From Bacillota bacterium (GTDB taxonomy: Bacteria > Bacillota > Negativicutes > Sporomusales > Sporomusaceae): a stretch of DNA of 33,512 nt. Shown here one piece after another: positions 16,725-25,597 of this stretch. The stretch lies in the NCBI GenBank assembly GCA_023443285.1, contig JAEZVB010000113.1:1-33512 (forward strand), written 5' to 3'. Every line of letters starts with the position of its first letter. Positions within the stretch are counted from its first letter, which is position 1. The position numbers and the translations under genes were made by a program. Under the pieces are notes generated by a model that saw only the letters and a program-made list of their open reading frames with translations, was not told where the DNA came from and searched no databases.

Positions 16725-18038
16725 CTAATTATTTTTTGTGGATTCAACCACTTTTCGAAAAGCCTTGCCACTAGCATAAATTGTCGCATTAATGTCTTCC
16801 TGTGTATGAGCAGCAGACATAAATCCAGCCTCAAACTGAGATGGCGCAAAGTAAATACCTTGCTCCAACATGGCGTGGAAATAGATATTAAACAGAGCTA
16901 CATCAGAACGTTTAGCACTTTCATAGTCATAAACAGGCTGGTCACTAAAAAATACGCCAAACATGGAACCGGCTTGATGAAATTGATAATCAAACCCGAA
17001 CTCTTTAGCCTTAGCCTGAATACCAGCGCACAATGCCGCTGTTTTGGCCGTAATTTTCTCATAAAACTCAGCATCCTGCGCTAGTAGCTGCAAGGTGGCA
17101 ATTCCAGCCGTCATCGCCAGAGGGTTACCGCTTAGGGTACCTGCTTGGTATACAGGACCTGCCGGGGCAATGAGTTCCATAATATCCCGTCGTCCTCCAT
17201 AGGCACCGACCGGCAATCCACCGCCAATTACCTTACCTAGACAAGTAAGGTCTGGAGTAATATTATAGGCCTCCTGCGCTCCCCCATAAGCTACCCGGAA
17301 ACCAGACATGACCTCATCAAAAATCAGCAATACGCCGTAACTCTCGGTAAGGGCACGTACCTTATCAAGATAACCCGGCTGCGGCAAAACCAGTCCCATA
17401 TTACCAGGCACCGGTTCGATAATGACCGCAGCAATTTCTTGGCCCTGTTGTTCAAATAGTTTGCTTAATCCTGCTTCATCATTATATTCTACGGTTATCG
17501 TATTGGTGGCAATACTCTCCGGCACACCCGGGCTATCAGGCACACCTAATGTGGTTGCCCCAGAACCAGCCTTGACCAACAGACTATCATGATGTCCATG
17601 GTAACAACCGGCAAACTTGACAATTTTATTGCGCTTGGTATAGGCTCTAGCCAGTCTGAGGACACTCATGGTAGCCTCGGTTCCTGAATTGACAAACCGG
17701 ACAAGCTCCATGGAGGGAATGGCAGCAGTAATCATTCTGGCCAGCTCGGTCTCTAAGAGTGTAGGAGCGCCATAACTGGTACCGCGTTCCAAAGCATTCC
17801 TGAGCTCGGCAGTCACCTCGGGATGGGCATGACCCAAAATCATGGGTCCCCACGAACCTACATAATCAATATACTCATTGCCATCAATATCAATAATATG
17901 ACTGCCTTTTGCTCTGGCAATAAAGGGCGGTGTTCCGCCAACCCCCCGGAAAGAACGAACCGGGCTATTGACACCTCCGGGGATATACCGTTTGGCTTCT
18001 GCAAAAGCCTGGGCTGCTTTATCCAAATTAAATGTCAC
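16725..18038 (-). CDS. hemL: Glutamate-1-semialdehyde 2,1-aminomutase
   Basis: 437 residues from GTG 18038, chosen because AAAGGAG lies eight bases upstream; the ATG at 18062 would place that site inside the gene. The protein shows the class III aminotransferase/HemL pattern: RYIPGGVNSPVRSFRGVGG near 16-34, SWGPMILGHAHP, GCYHGHHDSLLVKAGSG, DEVMSGFRVAYGGAQ and the PLP lysine in LGKVIGGGLPVGAYGG near 260-275. It converts glutamate-1-semialdehyde, the HemA product, to 5-aminolevulinate in the cytosol. It is the last gene of the operon, 102 bases after hemB, with a hairpin in the gap. Confidence 0.97.
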   Translation of the reverse strand: MTFNLDKAAQAFAEAKRYIPGGVNSPVRSFRGVGGTPPFIARAKGSHIIDIDGNEYIDYVGSWGPMILGHAHPEVTAELRNALERGTSYGAPTLLETELARMITAAIPSMELVRFVNSGTEATMSVLRLARAYTKRNKIVKFAGCYHGHHDSLLVKAGSGATTLGVPDSPGVPESIATNTITVEYNDEAGLSKLFEQQGQEIAAVIIEPVPGNMGLVLPQPGYLDKVRALTESYGVLLIFDEVMSGFRVAYGGAQEAYNITPDLTCLGKVIGGGLPVGAYGGRRDIMELIAPAGPVYQAGTLSGNPLAMTAGIATLQLLAQDAEFYEKITAKTAALCAGIQAKAKEFGFDYQFHQAGSMFGVFFSDQPVYDYESAKRSDVALFNIYFHAMLEQGIYFAPSQFEAGFMSAAHTQEDINATIYASGKAFRKVVESTKNN

Positions 18039-18095
18039 GCTGAAATCTCCTTTCAGGTTCATCGTTCACCAGCATATTATATATGTATAATTCCA

Positions 18096-18135
18096 AACAC
18101 GATTGCTCCGCAATTTACTTGCGGTCAATCGTGTT
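18096..18135 (-). other. Intra-operon hairpin between hemB and hemL
   Basis: A ten-base outer stem AACACGATTG/CAATCGTGTT encloses a six-base inner stem CCGCAA/TTGCGG with a five-base loop. On the minus strand only a short TTT follows, so it could be a partial terminator, an mRNA-stabilising 3' end for the upstream genes, or a processing point that tunes hemL. Confidence 0.6.
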
Positions 18136-18140
18136 ATTGG

Positions 18141-19106
18141 TTACAACCATTTTACTGCGTCAAGTGCATGATAAGTAATAATAATATCAGCACCGGCGCG
18201 CTTCATGCTTGTCAGTGTTTCAATAACCATCCGGGGTTCTTCAATCAGCCCCTGGGCAGCAGCGGCCTTAACCATGGCATACTCACCGCTAACATTATAG
18301 GCAGCTACCGGCAGCAAAAACTCATCTTTAACCTGGCGGACAATATCCAAATAAGCTAGTGCCGGCTTGACCATCACAATGTCTGCACCTTCTTCAATAT
18401 CAAGTGCTACTTCTTTAAGCGCTTCACGGGCATTAGCCGGGTCCATCTGATAAGCCAGACGGTCGCCAAACTGAGGCGCTGAATCGGCAGCCTCACGGAA
18501 TGGCCCGTAATAAGCCGATGCGTACTTAGCGGCATAAGACATAATACTAACATCGCTGTAGCCTGATTCATCCAACAAGGAACGAATAGCCGCAATCCGG
18601 CCGTCCATCATATCTGATGGAGCAACCATGTCGGCTCCGGCTTTAGCATGGCTGAGCGCCGTTTTGGCTAAGAGCGGCAGTGTGGAATCGTTATCAACTG
18701 TATGACCATGGATCAGACCACAATGACCATGGCTGGTATACTCACATAAGCATACATCACTGATAACCACCAGTTCGGGTATTGCTTTTTTTATTGCTGT
18801 AATGGCTAGCTGTACTGGGCTATTCATATCCCAGGCACTACTGCCACACTCATCTTTATATTCAGGCAAACCAAAAACCAGCACAGCCGGGATGCCTGCA
18901 GCATACGTTTCCCGTGCCATTTCGATCGCTTTGTCAGGCGACAGGTGGTAAACGCCAACCATAGACGGAATTTCCTTTTTTACATTGGTGCCAGGCACAA
19001 TGAATAACGGATAAACCAGATTGGCTGGTGTCAAAATATTTTCCCTTACCATTCTACGAATACCGCCGGTAGCGCGTAGCCGCCGGGGGCGGTAAATCAT
19101 CGACAT
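18141..19106 (-). CDS. hemB: Porphobilinogen synthase (delta-aminolevulinic acid dehydratase)
   Basis: 321 residues. It carries the zinc-binding cysteines in DVCLCEYTSHGHCG near 117-130, so it is a Zn-type enzyme, and two active-site lysines in SYAAKYAS near 192-199 and VMVKPALAY near 245-253. It condenses two 5-aminolevulinate molecules to porphobilinogen. The ATG at 19106 is two bases after the cobA-hemD stop, with AAGGGGG overlapping the end of that gene, so translation is probably coupled. Confidence 0.97.
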   Translation of the reverse strand: MSMIYRPRRLRATGGIRRMVRENILTPANLVYPLFIVPGTNVKKEIPSMVGVYHLSPDKAIEMARETYAAGIPAVLVFGLPEYKDECGSSAWDMNSPVQLAITAIKKAIPELVVISDVCLCEYTSHGHCGLIHGHTVDNDSTLPLLAKTALSHAKAGADMVAPSDMMDGRIAAIRSLLDESGYSDVSIMSYAAKYASAYYGPFREAADSAPQFGDRLAYQMDPANAREALKEVALDIEEGADIVMVKPALAYLDIVRQVKDEFLLPVAAYNVSGEYAMVKAAAAQGLIEEPRMVIETLTSMKRAGADIIITYHALDAVKWL

Positions 19107-19108
19107 GG

Positions 19109-20626
19109 TTATTCCCCCTTATATAGCGCCGTAATAACTTCTATTAAGCCCTTGATGGTATATTCTTCGGCAATGACTGTCGGTTTAATGCCATGCTCTA
19201 TACAGGTGTCGGCGGTAATTGGACCAATGCAGGCAACTTTGGCTTTAGCAATAAGTTTTGCTCCGTTTGACCCTAATAACCCCAATAAGTTAGTTACCGT
19301 TGACGAACTGGTAAAGGTGACTAGTTCAATCTCGCCTTGTTCCAGTTTTGCAGCCAATTCCTGACCGTTGGTATCGCCGGCAATTGTGCGATAGGCCGGT
19401 ACAACATTAACACAGGCACCTAACTCAGTCAGTTTTTCCGGCAAAATGTCTCGAGCGATCAGTGCACGGGGAATAAGAATCTTCATCCCGGGTTTTATAT
19501 AATCAACCAAAGCCTCAACAATACCCTCTGCTCTAAACTCTGCGGGGATAATATCGGCGGTAATGCCATAATTCTTTAACCTGGCAGCGGTTTGTGAACC
19601 AATCGCTGCCACCTTGGCCGAAATGGCTCTGGTATCAAGCCCAGCAGCAGCCAGACGGCCAAAGAAATGCTCTACACCGTTGGCACTGGTGAAAATCAGC
19701 CATTGATATTGACTAAGACCGCCAATAGCATCATCAAGCGGCCCGTAGCTTTCAGGAGGCACAATCTTGATAGCTGGTGCCTCGATACAGTGAGCACCTA
19801 GTTTTTTCAGACCATCTGTCAAAACGCTGGCCTGCTCACGCGCCCGTGTGACCAGTACCTTCTTGCCAAATAACAGCTTATTATCAAACCACGCCAGTTG
19901 CTCGCGCAGTGTGACAACCTGGCCAACAATAAAAATAGCCGGTGGTTTTAAGTTCCTGGCAGCAACATCCTGGGCTGCCTGGGCAACTGTTGTCACAAGT
20001 ACTTCCTGTTCAGGCTTGGTGCCCCAACGAATAACCGCTGCCGGAGTATCGCCTGGTCGGCCGTGTTCGATCAGCTTACTGGTTATATGGGGTAAATTTT
20101 CCACTCCCATGAGAAATACCAGCGTATCCACAGCGGTAGCCAACTTATCCCATTTCATGTTGGATTCGGTTTTGGTCGGATCTTCATGTCCGGTAATAAC
20201 GGCAAAGGAGGTAGCAATTCCCCGGTGGGTTACAGGAATGCCAGCATAAGCCGGTACAGAAATCGCCGATGTAATTCCGGGAACAACCTCAAATGGAATA
20301 TTATGCTGTAGTAATTTTAACGCTTCCTCGCCACCGCGGCCAAAAACAAATGGGTCGCCACCTTTGAGGCGACAAACTATCTTTTTTTCCAATGCCTTAT
20401 TCACCAGCAGCTGGTTAATATCTTCCTGGCGCATGGTGTGGTCACTGGAGGCTTTTCCTACATAAATAAGTTCAACATCAGGCCGGGCGTTATCCAGCAG
20501 ACGATCATCAGCCAGCCGGTCATACACAATCACATCTGCCTGGTTAATACACTCTATTGCTTTTAAACTAATCAGCCCGTAGTCTCCTGGACCGGCGCCA
20601 ACTAAGTAGACAATTCCCTGCTTCAT
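19109..20626 (-). CDS. cobA-hemD: Uroporphyrinogen-III C-methyltransferase / uroporphyrinogen-III synthase fusion
   Basis: 505 residues with two enzymes in one chain. Residues ~1-245 are SUMT/CobA: YLVGAGPGDYGLISLKA at 7-23, CRLKGGDPFVFGRGGEE near 85-101, VVPGITSAISVPAYAGIPVTHRG near 114-136. Residues ~255-505 are a HemD domain (KKVLVTRAREQASVLTDGL, then WLIFTSANGVEHFF and the second-lobe VTFTSSSTVTNLL). It closes hydroxymethylbilane to uroporphyrinogen III and methylates it at C2 and C7 to precorrin-2, directing flux to corrinoids and siroheme. The fusion is common in clostridia and Negativicutes. AGGGAGG lies six bases before the ATG; 49 bases follow hemC. Confidence 0.96.
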   Translation of the reverse strand: MKQGIVYLVGAGPGDYGLISLKAIECINQADVIVYDRLADDRLLDNARPDVELIYVGKASSDHTMRQEDINQLLVNKALEKKIVCRLKGGDPFVFGRGGEEALKLLQHNIPFEVVPGITSAISVPAYAGIPVTHRGIATSFAVITGHEDPTKTESNMKWDKLATAVDTLVFLMGVENLPHITSKLIEHGRPGDTPAAVIRWGTKPEQEVLVTTVAQAAQDVAARNLKPPAIFIVGQVVTLREQLAWFDNKLLFGKKVLVTRAREQASVLTDGLKKLGAHCIEAPAIKIVPPESYGPLDDAIGGLSQYQWLIFTSANGVEHFFGRLAAAGLDTRAISAKVAAIGSQTAARLKNYGITADIIPAEFRAEGIVEALVDYIKPGMKILIPRALIARDILPEKLTELGACVNVVPAYRTIAGDTNGQELAAKLEQGEIELVTFTSSSTVTNLLGLLGSNGAKLIAKAKVACIGPITADTCIEHGIKPTVIAEEYTIKGLIEVITALYKGE

Positions 20627-20675
20627 AGAATCCTCCCTTAAATAACGTACTTATGAGTAAAAGAACCACCTTTTT

Positions 20676-21608
20676 CTACTGGTTCTCAAATAATTTTGCC
20701 AATATCTCCCGGCCGCCGTTATCCAGCATACGTACAGCCAGCTCCTGCCCCAGCTTGGCTGCTGCCGCCGGGCTTCCGGCAATTGTATCTCTAATTGCCT
20801 GGTTGCCGTCTGGCGACATAATTACGGCTTGCACCTGGAGCAAGTCCTTTTCAGTTACCTGCGCATAAACGCCAATGGGGATTTGACAGCCACCTTCGAC
20901 CTCGGCCAGAAAAGTACGTTCGGCCAACGTAGCCTGGCGGGTTGGTTCATGATTTAAAAACGCCAGTAGTTCCAATGTCTCATCATCAGCTTGTCTTGCT
21001 TCAATGGCCAGCGCCCCCTGCCCGACAGCCGGCAGACAAATATTTTGGGGCAATACCTGGGTAATATGTTCATCCCAGCCCAAGCGATTCAGACCGGCCA
21101 CCGCCAATAAGATGCCATCCAATTTTTCCGTTGTCAATTTTTTCAGCCTGGTATCCAGATTGCCGCGCAAATCAACAATAGTAAGATCAGGGCGGGCATG
21201 CAAGAGCTGCGCCTTGCGCCGGAGGCTGGAAGTCCCTACCCTGGCATTTACCGGCAATTTATCAAGTGTTTTATACTCCGGGCTAATTAAAGCATCCCCC
21301 GGATTAACCCGCTCGGTCACCGCGGCTAGTAGCAAGCCTTCCGGCAGCTCGGTTGGCATATCTTTTAGACTGTGTACAGCCAGATCAATTTCCCCACTTA
21401 GCATGGCAACTTCAAGTTCTTTGGTAAACAAGCCTTTGCCGCCGATTTTAGCCAGCGGCACATCGAGAATTCTATCTCCGGTTGTAACCATGTTTTTTAG
21501 TTCTATCGTAATATTGGGGTAACGCTCCCGCAAACAGGCTGCCACATGATTGGCCTGCCACAAAGCCAGCTTACTGGCGCGCGTACCTATGACAAGTTTT
21601 TGTTTCAC
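20676..21608 (-). CDS. hemC: Porphobilinogen deaminase (hydroxymethylbilane synthase)
   Basis: 310 residues, full length. It begins LVIGTRASKLALWQANHVA, with catalytic Asp in AVHSLKDMPTELPEG near 77-91, the RRKAQLL...RGNLDTRL segment near 130-155 and the dipyrromethane-carrying Cys in EVEGGCQIPIG near 237. It polymerises four porphobilinogens to hydroxymethylbilane. The GTG start overlaps the end of hemA by 38 bases, with a purine-rich GAGGAGAGG upstream inside hemA, so coupled translation is likely. Confidence 0.97.
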   Translation of the reverse strand: MKQKLVIGTRASKLALWQANHVAACLRERYPNITIELKNMVTTGDRILDVPLAKIGGKGLFTKELEVAMLSGEIDLAVHSLKDMPTELPEGLLLAAVTERVNPGDALISPEYKTLDKLPVNARVGTSSLRRKAQLLHARPDLTIVDLRGNLDTRLKKLTTEKLDGILLAVAGLNRLGWDEHITQVLPQNICLPAVGQGALAIEARQADDETLELLAFLNHEPTRQATLAERTFLAEVEGGCQIPIGVYAQVTEKDLLQVQAVIMSPDGNQAIRDTIAGSPAAAAKLGQELAVRMLDNGGREILAKLFENQ

Positions 21609-22920
21609 TGTCTCGTTCCTCTCCTCGCTGCTCTTCCCGTTCTACTTCTAGTGCAATATCAAGTTTGAACATCTTGCGCAGCGCATCCTGGTAATAATGT
21701 TCTTTGTCCGTACCAGCTGCTTCATTGAGGCGCACAATGGGATCCCTGAGCAATTTTCTCACAATCATCTTGGTCATATTCTCAAATATCCGCCGTTCTT
21801 CTGGCGTAGCCTCAGGCAGTTTGGCCATAGCCCGCTTTATTTCACGCCGGCGGATGCGTTCGGCTTTGTCGGTGAGTTGAGCCAGCGTGGGCTGATAAGA
21901 CAGATAGCGAAAACGTTCAATAATACCGTTCATTTCCTCGTTAACCAGTTTTTCAGCTTCTATGGCTTCCAGCTCACGTTCCCGCAAATTAGATTCAACC
22001 ACAGCTTCTAGATCATCAATATTATAAAGGGTCACGCCGGCAATCGCGCCTACCTCAGGCTCAATATCGCGAGGTACCGCAATATCTATGAAAAAGATCG
22101 GCTGCCCCTGACGTTTGGGCATAAGATGAGCCACATCCCAGGTCTGAATAATATAGTGAGGCGCGCCGGTAGAGGTAATCACAATATCAGCCTCAACCGC
22201 ACATTTCAAAAAGTCCTCAAACGGCACAGCAACTCCCCGGAACTTATCAGCCAGAGCAGCCGCCCGTTCAAAGTTACGGTTAGATACAAATACTGTCTTA
22301 ACACCATTAGACACCAGATGGCGCGCTGTCAGCTCACTCATCTCACCGGCCCCCAGCACTAATACATTGGTGGCAGATAAATCGCCCAGCACTTTTTTTG
22401 CTAGTTCGACCGCAGCATAGCTGACAGATACAGGATTAAAGGCTATACGAGTACTTGTACGCACCTTTTTTCCAACAGCAATGGCGCGGTTAAACAAGGT
22501 ATTGAGAACCGTGCTGGTACTGCCTGCAACGCGAGCAATCGCATAGGCCGCTTTTACCTGGCTGAGAATTTGCCCCTCACCCAGCACCAGTGAATCAAGG
22601 CTGGCGCTTACTCTGAATAAATGCCGGATACATTCCTCTTGCTGATAATAAAACAAATAATCATAATCTGTCTCAGCCAGCACATTCGGTGCCATATGAT
22701 CTAGAAACTCCTGCATAACCGCAAGGGCATCATCAGCCTCTTCCACCACCGCATACATTTCTGTCCGATTGCAGGTCGACAAAATAACGCACTCACGAAT
22801 ATCATCATATTCATAAAGGCGCTTATAGGCTGCCTTGATTTGTTCTTCCGAAAAAGAGAAGCACTCCCGTACTTCCACCGGAGCCGTTCTATGATTCAGG
22901 CCCAGTACTACAAGCTGCAT
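21571..22920 (-). CDS. hemA: Glutamyl-tRNA reductase
   Basis: 449 residues from ATG 22920, giving the canonical MQLVVLGLNHRTAPVEVRE start; a longer reading to 22986 would add an atypical tail and is rejected. The catalytic Cys is in ILSTCNRTEMYAV near 46-58, the substrate region LFRVSASLDSLVLGEGQIL near 100-118, the NADPH Rossmann motif VLVLGAGEMSELTARHL near 183-199, and the dimerisation helix at the C-terminus. It reduces glutamyl-tRNA(Glu) to glutamate-1-semialdehyde, the first committed step. The start overlaps the upstream gene by 32 bases and GAGGAGAG serves as the ribosome binding site. Confidence 0.97.
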   Translation of the reverse strand: MQLVVLGLNHRTAPVEVRECFSFSEEQIKAAYKRLYEYDDIRECVILSTCNRTEMYAVVEEADDALAVMQEFLDHMAPNVLAETDYDYLFYYQQEECIRHLFRVSASLDSLVLGEGQILSQVKAAYAIARVAGSTSTVLNTLFNRAIAVGKKVRTSTRIAFNPVSVSYAAVELAKKVLGDLSATNVLVLGAGEMSELTARHLVSNGVKTVFVSNRNFERAAALADKFRGVAVPFEDFLKCAVEADIVITSTGAPHYIIQTWDVAHLMPKRQGQPIFFIDIAVPRDIEPEVGAIAGVTLYNIDDLEAVVESNLRERELEAIEAEKLVNEEMNGIIERFRYLSYQPTLAQLTDKAERIRRREIKRAMAKLPEATPEERRIFENMTKMIVRKLLRDPIVRLNEAAGTDKEHYYQDALRKMFKLDIALEVEREEQRGEERDSETKTCHRYARQ

Positions 22921-23533
22921 TTCGCATTCTCTCCTCTGCTTCGCTAAACTTGCCTTGCTTAAGCAAATCAAGCGTCTCCTGGTCAATGGCCTCCCGCCAA
23001 AAGGTTTCTCGCGCTTTGGACGTTGCCAATCGTTCCTTCATTTCAGCTCTTAGCTTGGCAACAAGCCCCAGATAATGACCGTATTCCGGTCCATAATGTG
23101 CGGCAAGCTCTTCCTTAAGTCGCCGGGCGAGAGCCGGACTACCGCCGCCTGTCGATATCGTAAGCAATAATTCCCCATGGGCAACATGAGCAGGCACATA
23201 AAAATCAGATAAATCAGGCGCATCGGCAATATTGACCAAAGCCCCGGTGGCCTTAGCCTCTGCCGCTGCCTGACGATTAACTAGCGAATTATTTGTAGCG
23301 CAGAAAACCAAAAAAAAATTATGTAAATCTCCGGACTTATAATCACGCGGCACCCATGCGAAACGGCCAGCCTGCTTGAGGTCACTAAGCCCTGCCGAAA
23401 GCACTGGACTAAATACACTTACCACAGCACCGGCCGCCAGAAGTGCTCTGACTTTGCGCTCAGCAACTGCACCACCGCCGATTACCGCGCACTTTTGCCC
23501 GGTCAGTTTGAGATTGATGGGATATAACTCCAT
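22889..23533 (-). CDS. Precorrin-2 dehydrogenase / sirohydrochlorin-type siroheme synthase N-domain
   Basis: 214 residues with an N-terminal NAD-binding Rossmann motif (CAVIGGGAVAERKVRALLAAGA near 15-36) and the siroheme synthase middle segment TISTGGGSPALARRLKEEL near 128-146. It corresponds to the CysG N-terminal/Met8/SirC group without the methyltransferase, which is supplied by the CobA-HemD fusion. It oxidises precorrin-2 to sirohydrochlorin with NAD+; iron or cobalt chelation is possible in Met8-like members but not evident here. It is the first gene of the operon; the site before the ATG is weak (AGGA at ten bases). Confidence 0.9.
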   Translation of the reverse strand: MELYPINLKLTGQKCAVIGGGAVAERKVRALLAAGAVVSVFSPVLSAGLSDLKQAGRFAWVPRDYKSGDLHNFFLVFCATNNSLVNRQAAAEAKATGALVNIADAPDLSDFYVPAHVAHGELLLTISTGGGSPALARRLKEELAAHYGPEYGHYLGLVAKLRAEMKERLATSKARETFWREAIDQETLDLLKQGKFSEAEERMRNAACSTGPES

Positions 23534-23561
23534 TCATTTCACGTCCTGGACGAGTTATTGT

Positions 23562-23590
23562 ACCACAAATATTTTATCATAATTCGTGGT
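23562..23590. promoter_or_regulatory. Inverted repeat upstream of the tetrapyrrole operon
   Basis: ACCACAAAT (23562-23570) and ATTCGTGGT (23582-23590) are reverse complements with one mismatch over an A/T-rich 11-base spacer. It ends 29 bases before the first start codon and overlaps -10-like sequences on the minus strand. It is a plausible repressor operator; I cannot name the protein. Confidence 0.4.
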
Positions 23591-23649
23591 AAAAAGGTAA
23601 ATTTCCTTTAGGACACAAATAAAATTAAAGATTTATTTATCAAGTGCTT

Positions 23650-25458
23650 TTAGTCAGTTCTTGTTACCGGCGGCAGCGGCTTGATAGTTAGCCCAAAATA
23701 GGCCTCCAATACCCGACGGGTAACCGGGGCCGCGGCCATAGATCCCTCGCCGCCATCTTCCACAAACACTGCCATGGCAATTTCAGGATTTTCAGCCGGA
23801 GCATAACAGACAAACCAGGAATGTGTGGTACCGCGTCCTGTTTCGGCAGAACCCGATTTCCCTGCCACCGTTTGCGCAAATCCTTGAAATACCGCAGCCC
23901 CAGTTCCCCGGGTGGTTACGCTCAACATACCCTGCCGGATAACCTCCCAAACCTCTGGCCTAAGATACACGGTTCTGGCAATTTCGGGTTCAAAATCCTG
24001 TTCAACCTGCCCGTCTGTTGTCAGCACTTTGTCTACCAGCATTGGCTTATAGATAATGCCCCCGTTGGCAACCGCCATGGCCAGTAGGGCTTGCTGCAGC
24101 GGCGTTGACAAGTAATAGCCCTGACCAATAGCCGCAATTAACGTTTCACCCGGATACCATGGTTCGTCATAGGTAGCCTGCTTCCAAGCAGCAGTCGGCA
24201 CCAGGCCTTTTTCCTCACCAGCCAACTTAATCCCGGTAGTTTGTCCATAGCCAAAGGTCAGAGCATAGGTAGCCAAATTGTCCACCCCCAGCCTGTTACC
24301 CAATTCATAAAAAACGGGATCACTTGACCAGGCTAAGCCATCAACAATATTCAGTTTCCCAAGCCCTTTGGTATCCCAGCCGTAAAAACTCCAGCCGTTC
24401 AGGACATATACACCCTTGTCATCAAATATTTCCTGGGCTGTCGTTATATTCATCTCGAGTGCGGCTGCGGCAGTAATAATTTTAAAAACCGAGGCAGGAG
24501 GATACGCATTTTGGATCGCGCGGTTAGTGAGTGGGTTGTTCGGATTGTTAATGAGTTGGTTCCAGTCCTTATTACTGATGCCTCCTGCAAACTGATTTGG
24601 ATTAAAAGCAGGGCTACTGGCCATAACTAGTAGGCCACCAGTCTTAATATCCAGCATAACAACCGCACCGCCTTTAGCCGGCGCGCCTAATGTCCGGCTA
24701 GTAGCCATTTGCGCTGCCAACGCCTCCTCGGCAGCCTTCTGCAAGTTGGCATCAAGAGTAAGCACTATCCCCTGGCCCGGCACTGCTGGGCGGTCAGCAA
24801 GCGGCCTTACCTCTTCCCCTGTGGCATTTACCTCTACCTGCCAGGCTCCGTCTTTACCACGCAGAACATTTTCCCACTCGCCTTCCAATCCGTCTTTGCC
24901 GATTAGATCATTAGGTCGATAACCCTGCTTTTTACGCTCGGCATATTCTTCCTGATTAATACTGCCGATATAGCCCAGCACGTGGGCTGCCAACTCCTGA
25001 TAAACATAGTTCCGAGCTGGAAAAGTCTCGATAACTACGCCTGGCAGATGGCGTTCTTCAATTTTGGCAATAGTGGCGGTATCTACATCCCTCTTAATAG
25101 GCAAAGGAGTATAGGGGAAATCCGAACCTCCTTGCAGTAATGTATTAATTTGGTCTGCAGACACTCCGGTAATACCTGCCAATAACCAGGTCGTCTCCTG
25201 CGGCTGGTTATATTCACTGGGAATAATAGCTACGGCAAAACTTGGCCTGTTTGTCACCAGTACTGCGCCGTTCCGGTCATACATGGTTCCGCGCGGCGCT
25301 GGAGCCGTTATCTGTCTGGTACGATTCATGTCTGCAATCTTTTTATACTGACCTCCCTGAAAAAGCTGCATCCACACCAGTCGGAAAATCAGCACACCAA
25401 TTATTCCAATGATAATTATGGCTAATATCTTAATGCGGCGGCTTCTTTCGTCCCACAT
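23650..25458 (-). CDS. mrdA: Penicillin-binding protein 2 (peptidoglycan transpeptidase)
   Basis: 602 residues. One N-terminal membrane segment (about 9-30) precedes the PBP dimerisation domain (RGTMYDRNGAVLVTNRPSFAV near 56-76; GLEGEWENVLRGKDG near 185-199). The transpeptidase motifs are complete: SxxK in YPPASVFKI near 320, SxD in WSSDPVFYELGN near 372 (as in E. coli PBP2) and KSG in AGKSGSAETG near 535. It cross-links lateral-wall peptidoglycan at the outer membrane-facing side of the cytoplasmic membrane and normally partners with RodA. No mreBCD or rodA is adjacent here. The ATG is preceded by AAAGGTGA. Confidence 0.94.
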   Translation of the reverse strand: MWDERSRRIKILAIIIIGIIGVLIFRLVWMQLFQGGQYKKIADMNRTRQITAPAPRGTMYDRNGAVLVTNRPSFAVAIIPSEYNQPQETTWLLAGITGVSADQINTLLQGGSDFPYTPLPIKRDVDTATIAKIEERHLPGVVIETFPARNYVYQELAAHVLGYIGSINQEEYAERKKQGYRPNDLIGKDGLEGEWENVLRGKDGAWQVEVNATGEEVRPLADRPAVPGQGIVLTLDANLQKAAEEALAAQMATSRTLGAPAKGGAVVMLDIKTGGLLVMASSPAFNPNQFAGGISNKDWNQLINNPNNPLTNRAIQNAYPPASVFKIITAAAALEMNITTAQEIFDDKGVYVLNGWSFYGWDTKGLGKLNIVDGLAWSSDPVFYELGNRLGVDNLATYALTFGYGQTTGIKLAGEEKGLVPTAAWKQATYDEPWYPGETLIAAIGQGYYLSTPLQQALLAMAVANGGIIYKPMLVDKVLTTDGQVEQDFEPEIARTVYLRPEVWEVIRQGMLSVTTRGTGAAVFQGFAQTVAGKSGSAETGRGTTHSWFVCYAPAENPEIAMAVFVEDGGEGSMAAAPVTRRVLEAYFGLTIKPLPPVTRTD

Positions 25459-25521
25459 ATTGTCACCTTTCCGGCAAATTTCCAGCCAATATTCTCACCC
25501 CTATAGTATCTCATAATTGTA

Positions 25522-25563
25522 AAAAAATAGCCTGCCTTCTGCATTTGCAGAAGACCGGCTAAC
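25522..25563 (-). terminator. Terminator of the LCP gene
   Basis: On the minus strand TAGCCGGTCTTCTGC pairs with GCAGAAGGCAGGCTA (few mismatches) over a four-base loop, followed by seven T. It separates the LCP gene from mrdA. Confidence 0.88.
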
Positions 25564-25597
25564 TATCGCGTTGTTGTAACAACGCTCGCTTTTTAAT

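Noticed and set aside
22921..22986. Longer hemA start
   Set aside because: The extension overlaps the preceding gene further and is unlike HemA; ATG 22920 gives the canonical N-terminus.
24415..24440. SxN motif of PBP2 reading SSD
   Set aside because: SxD is normal in PBP2 enzymes, so the active site is intact.
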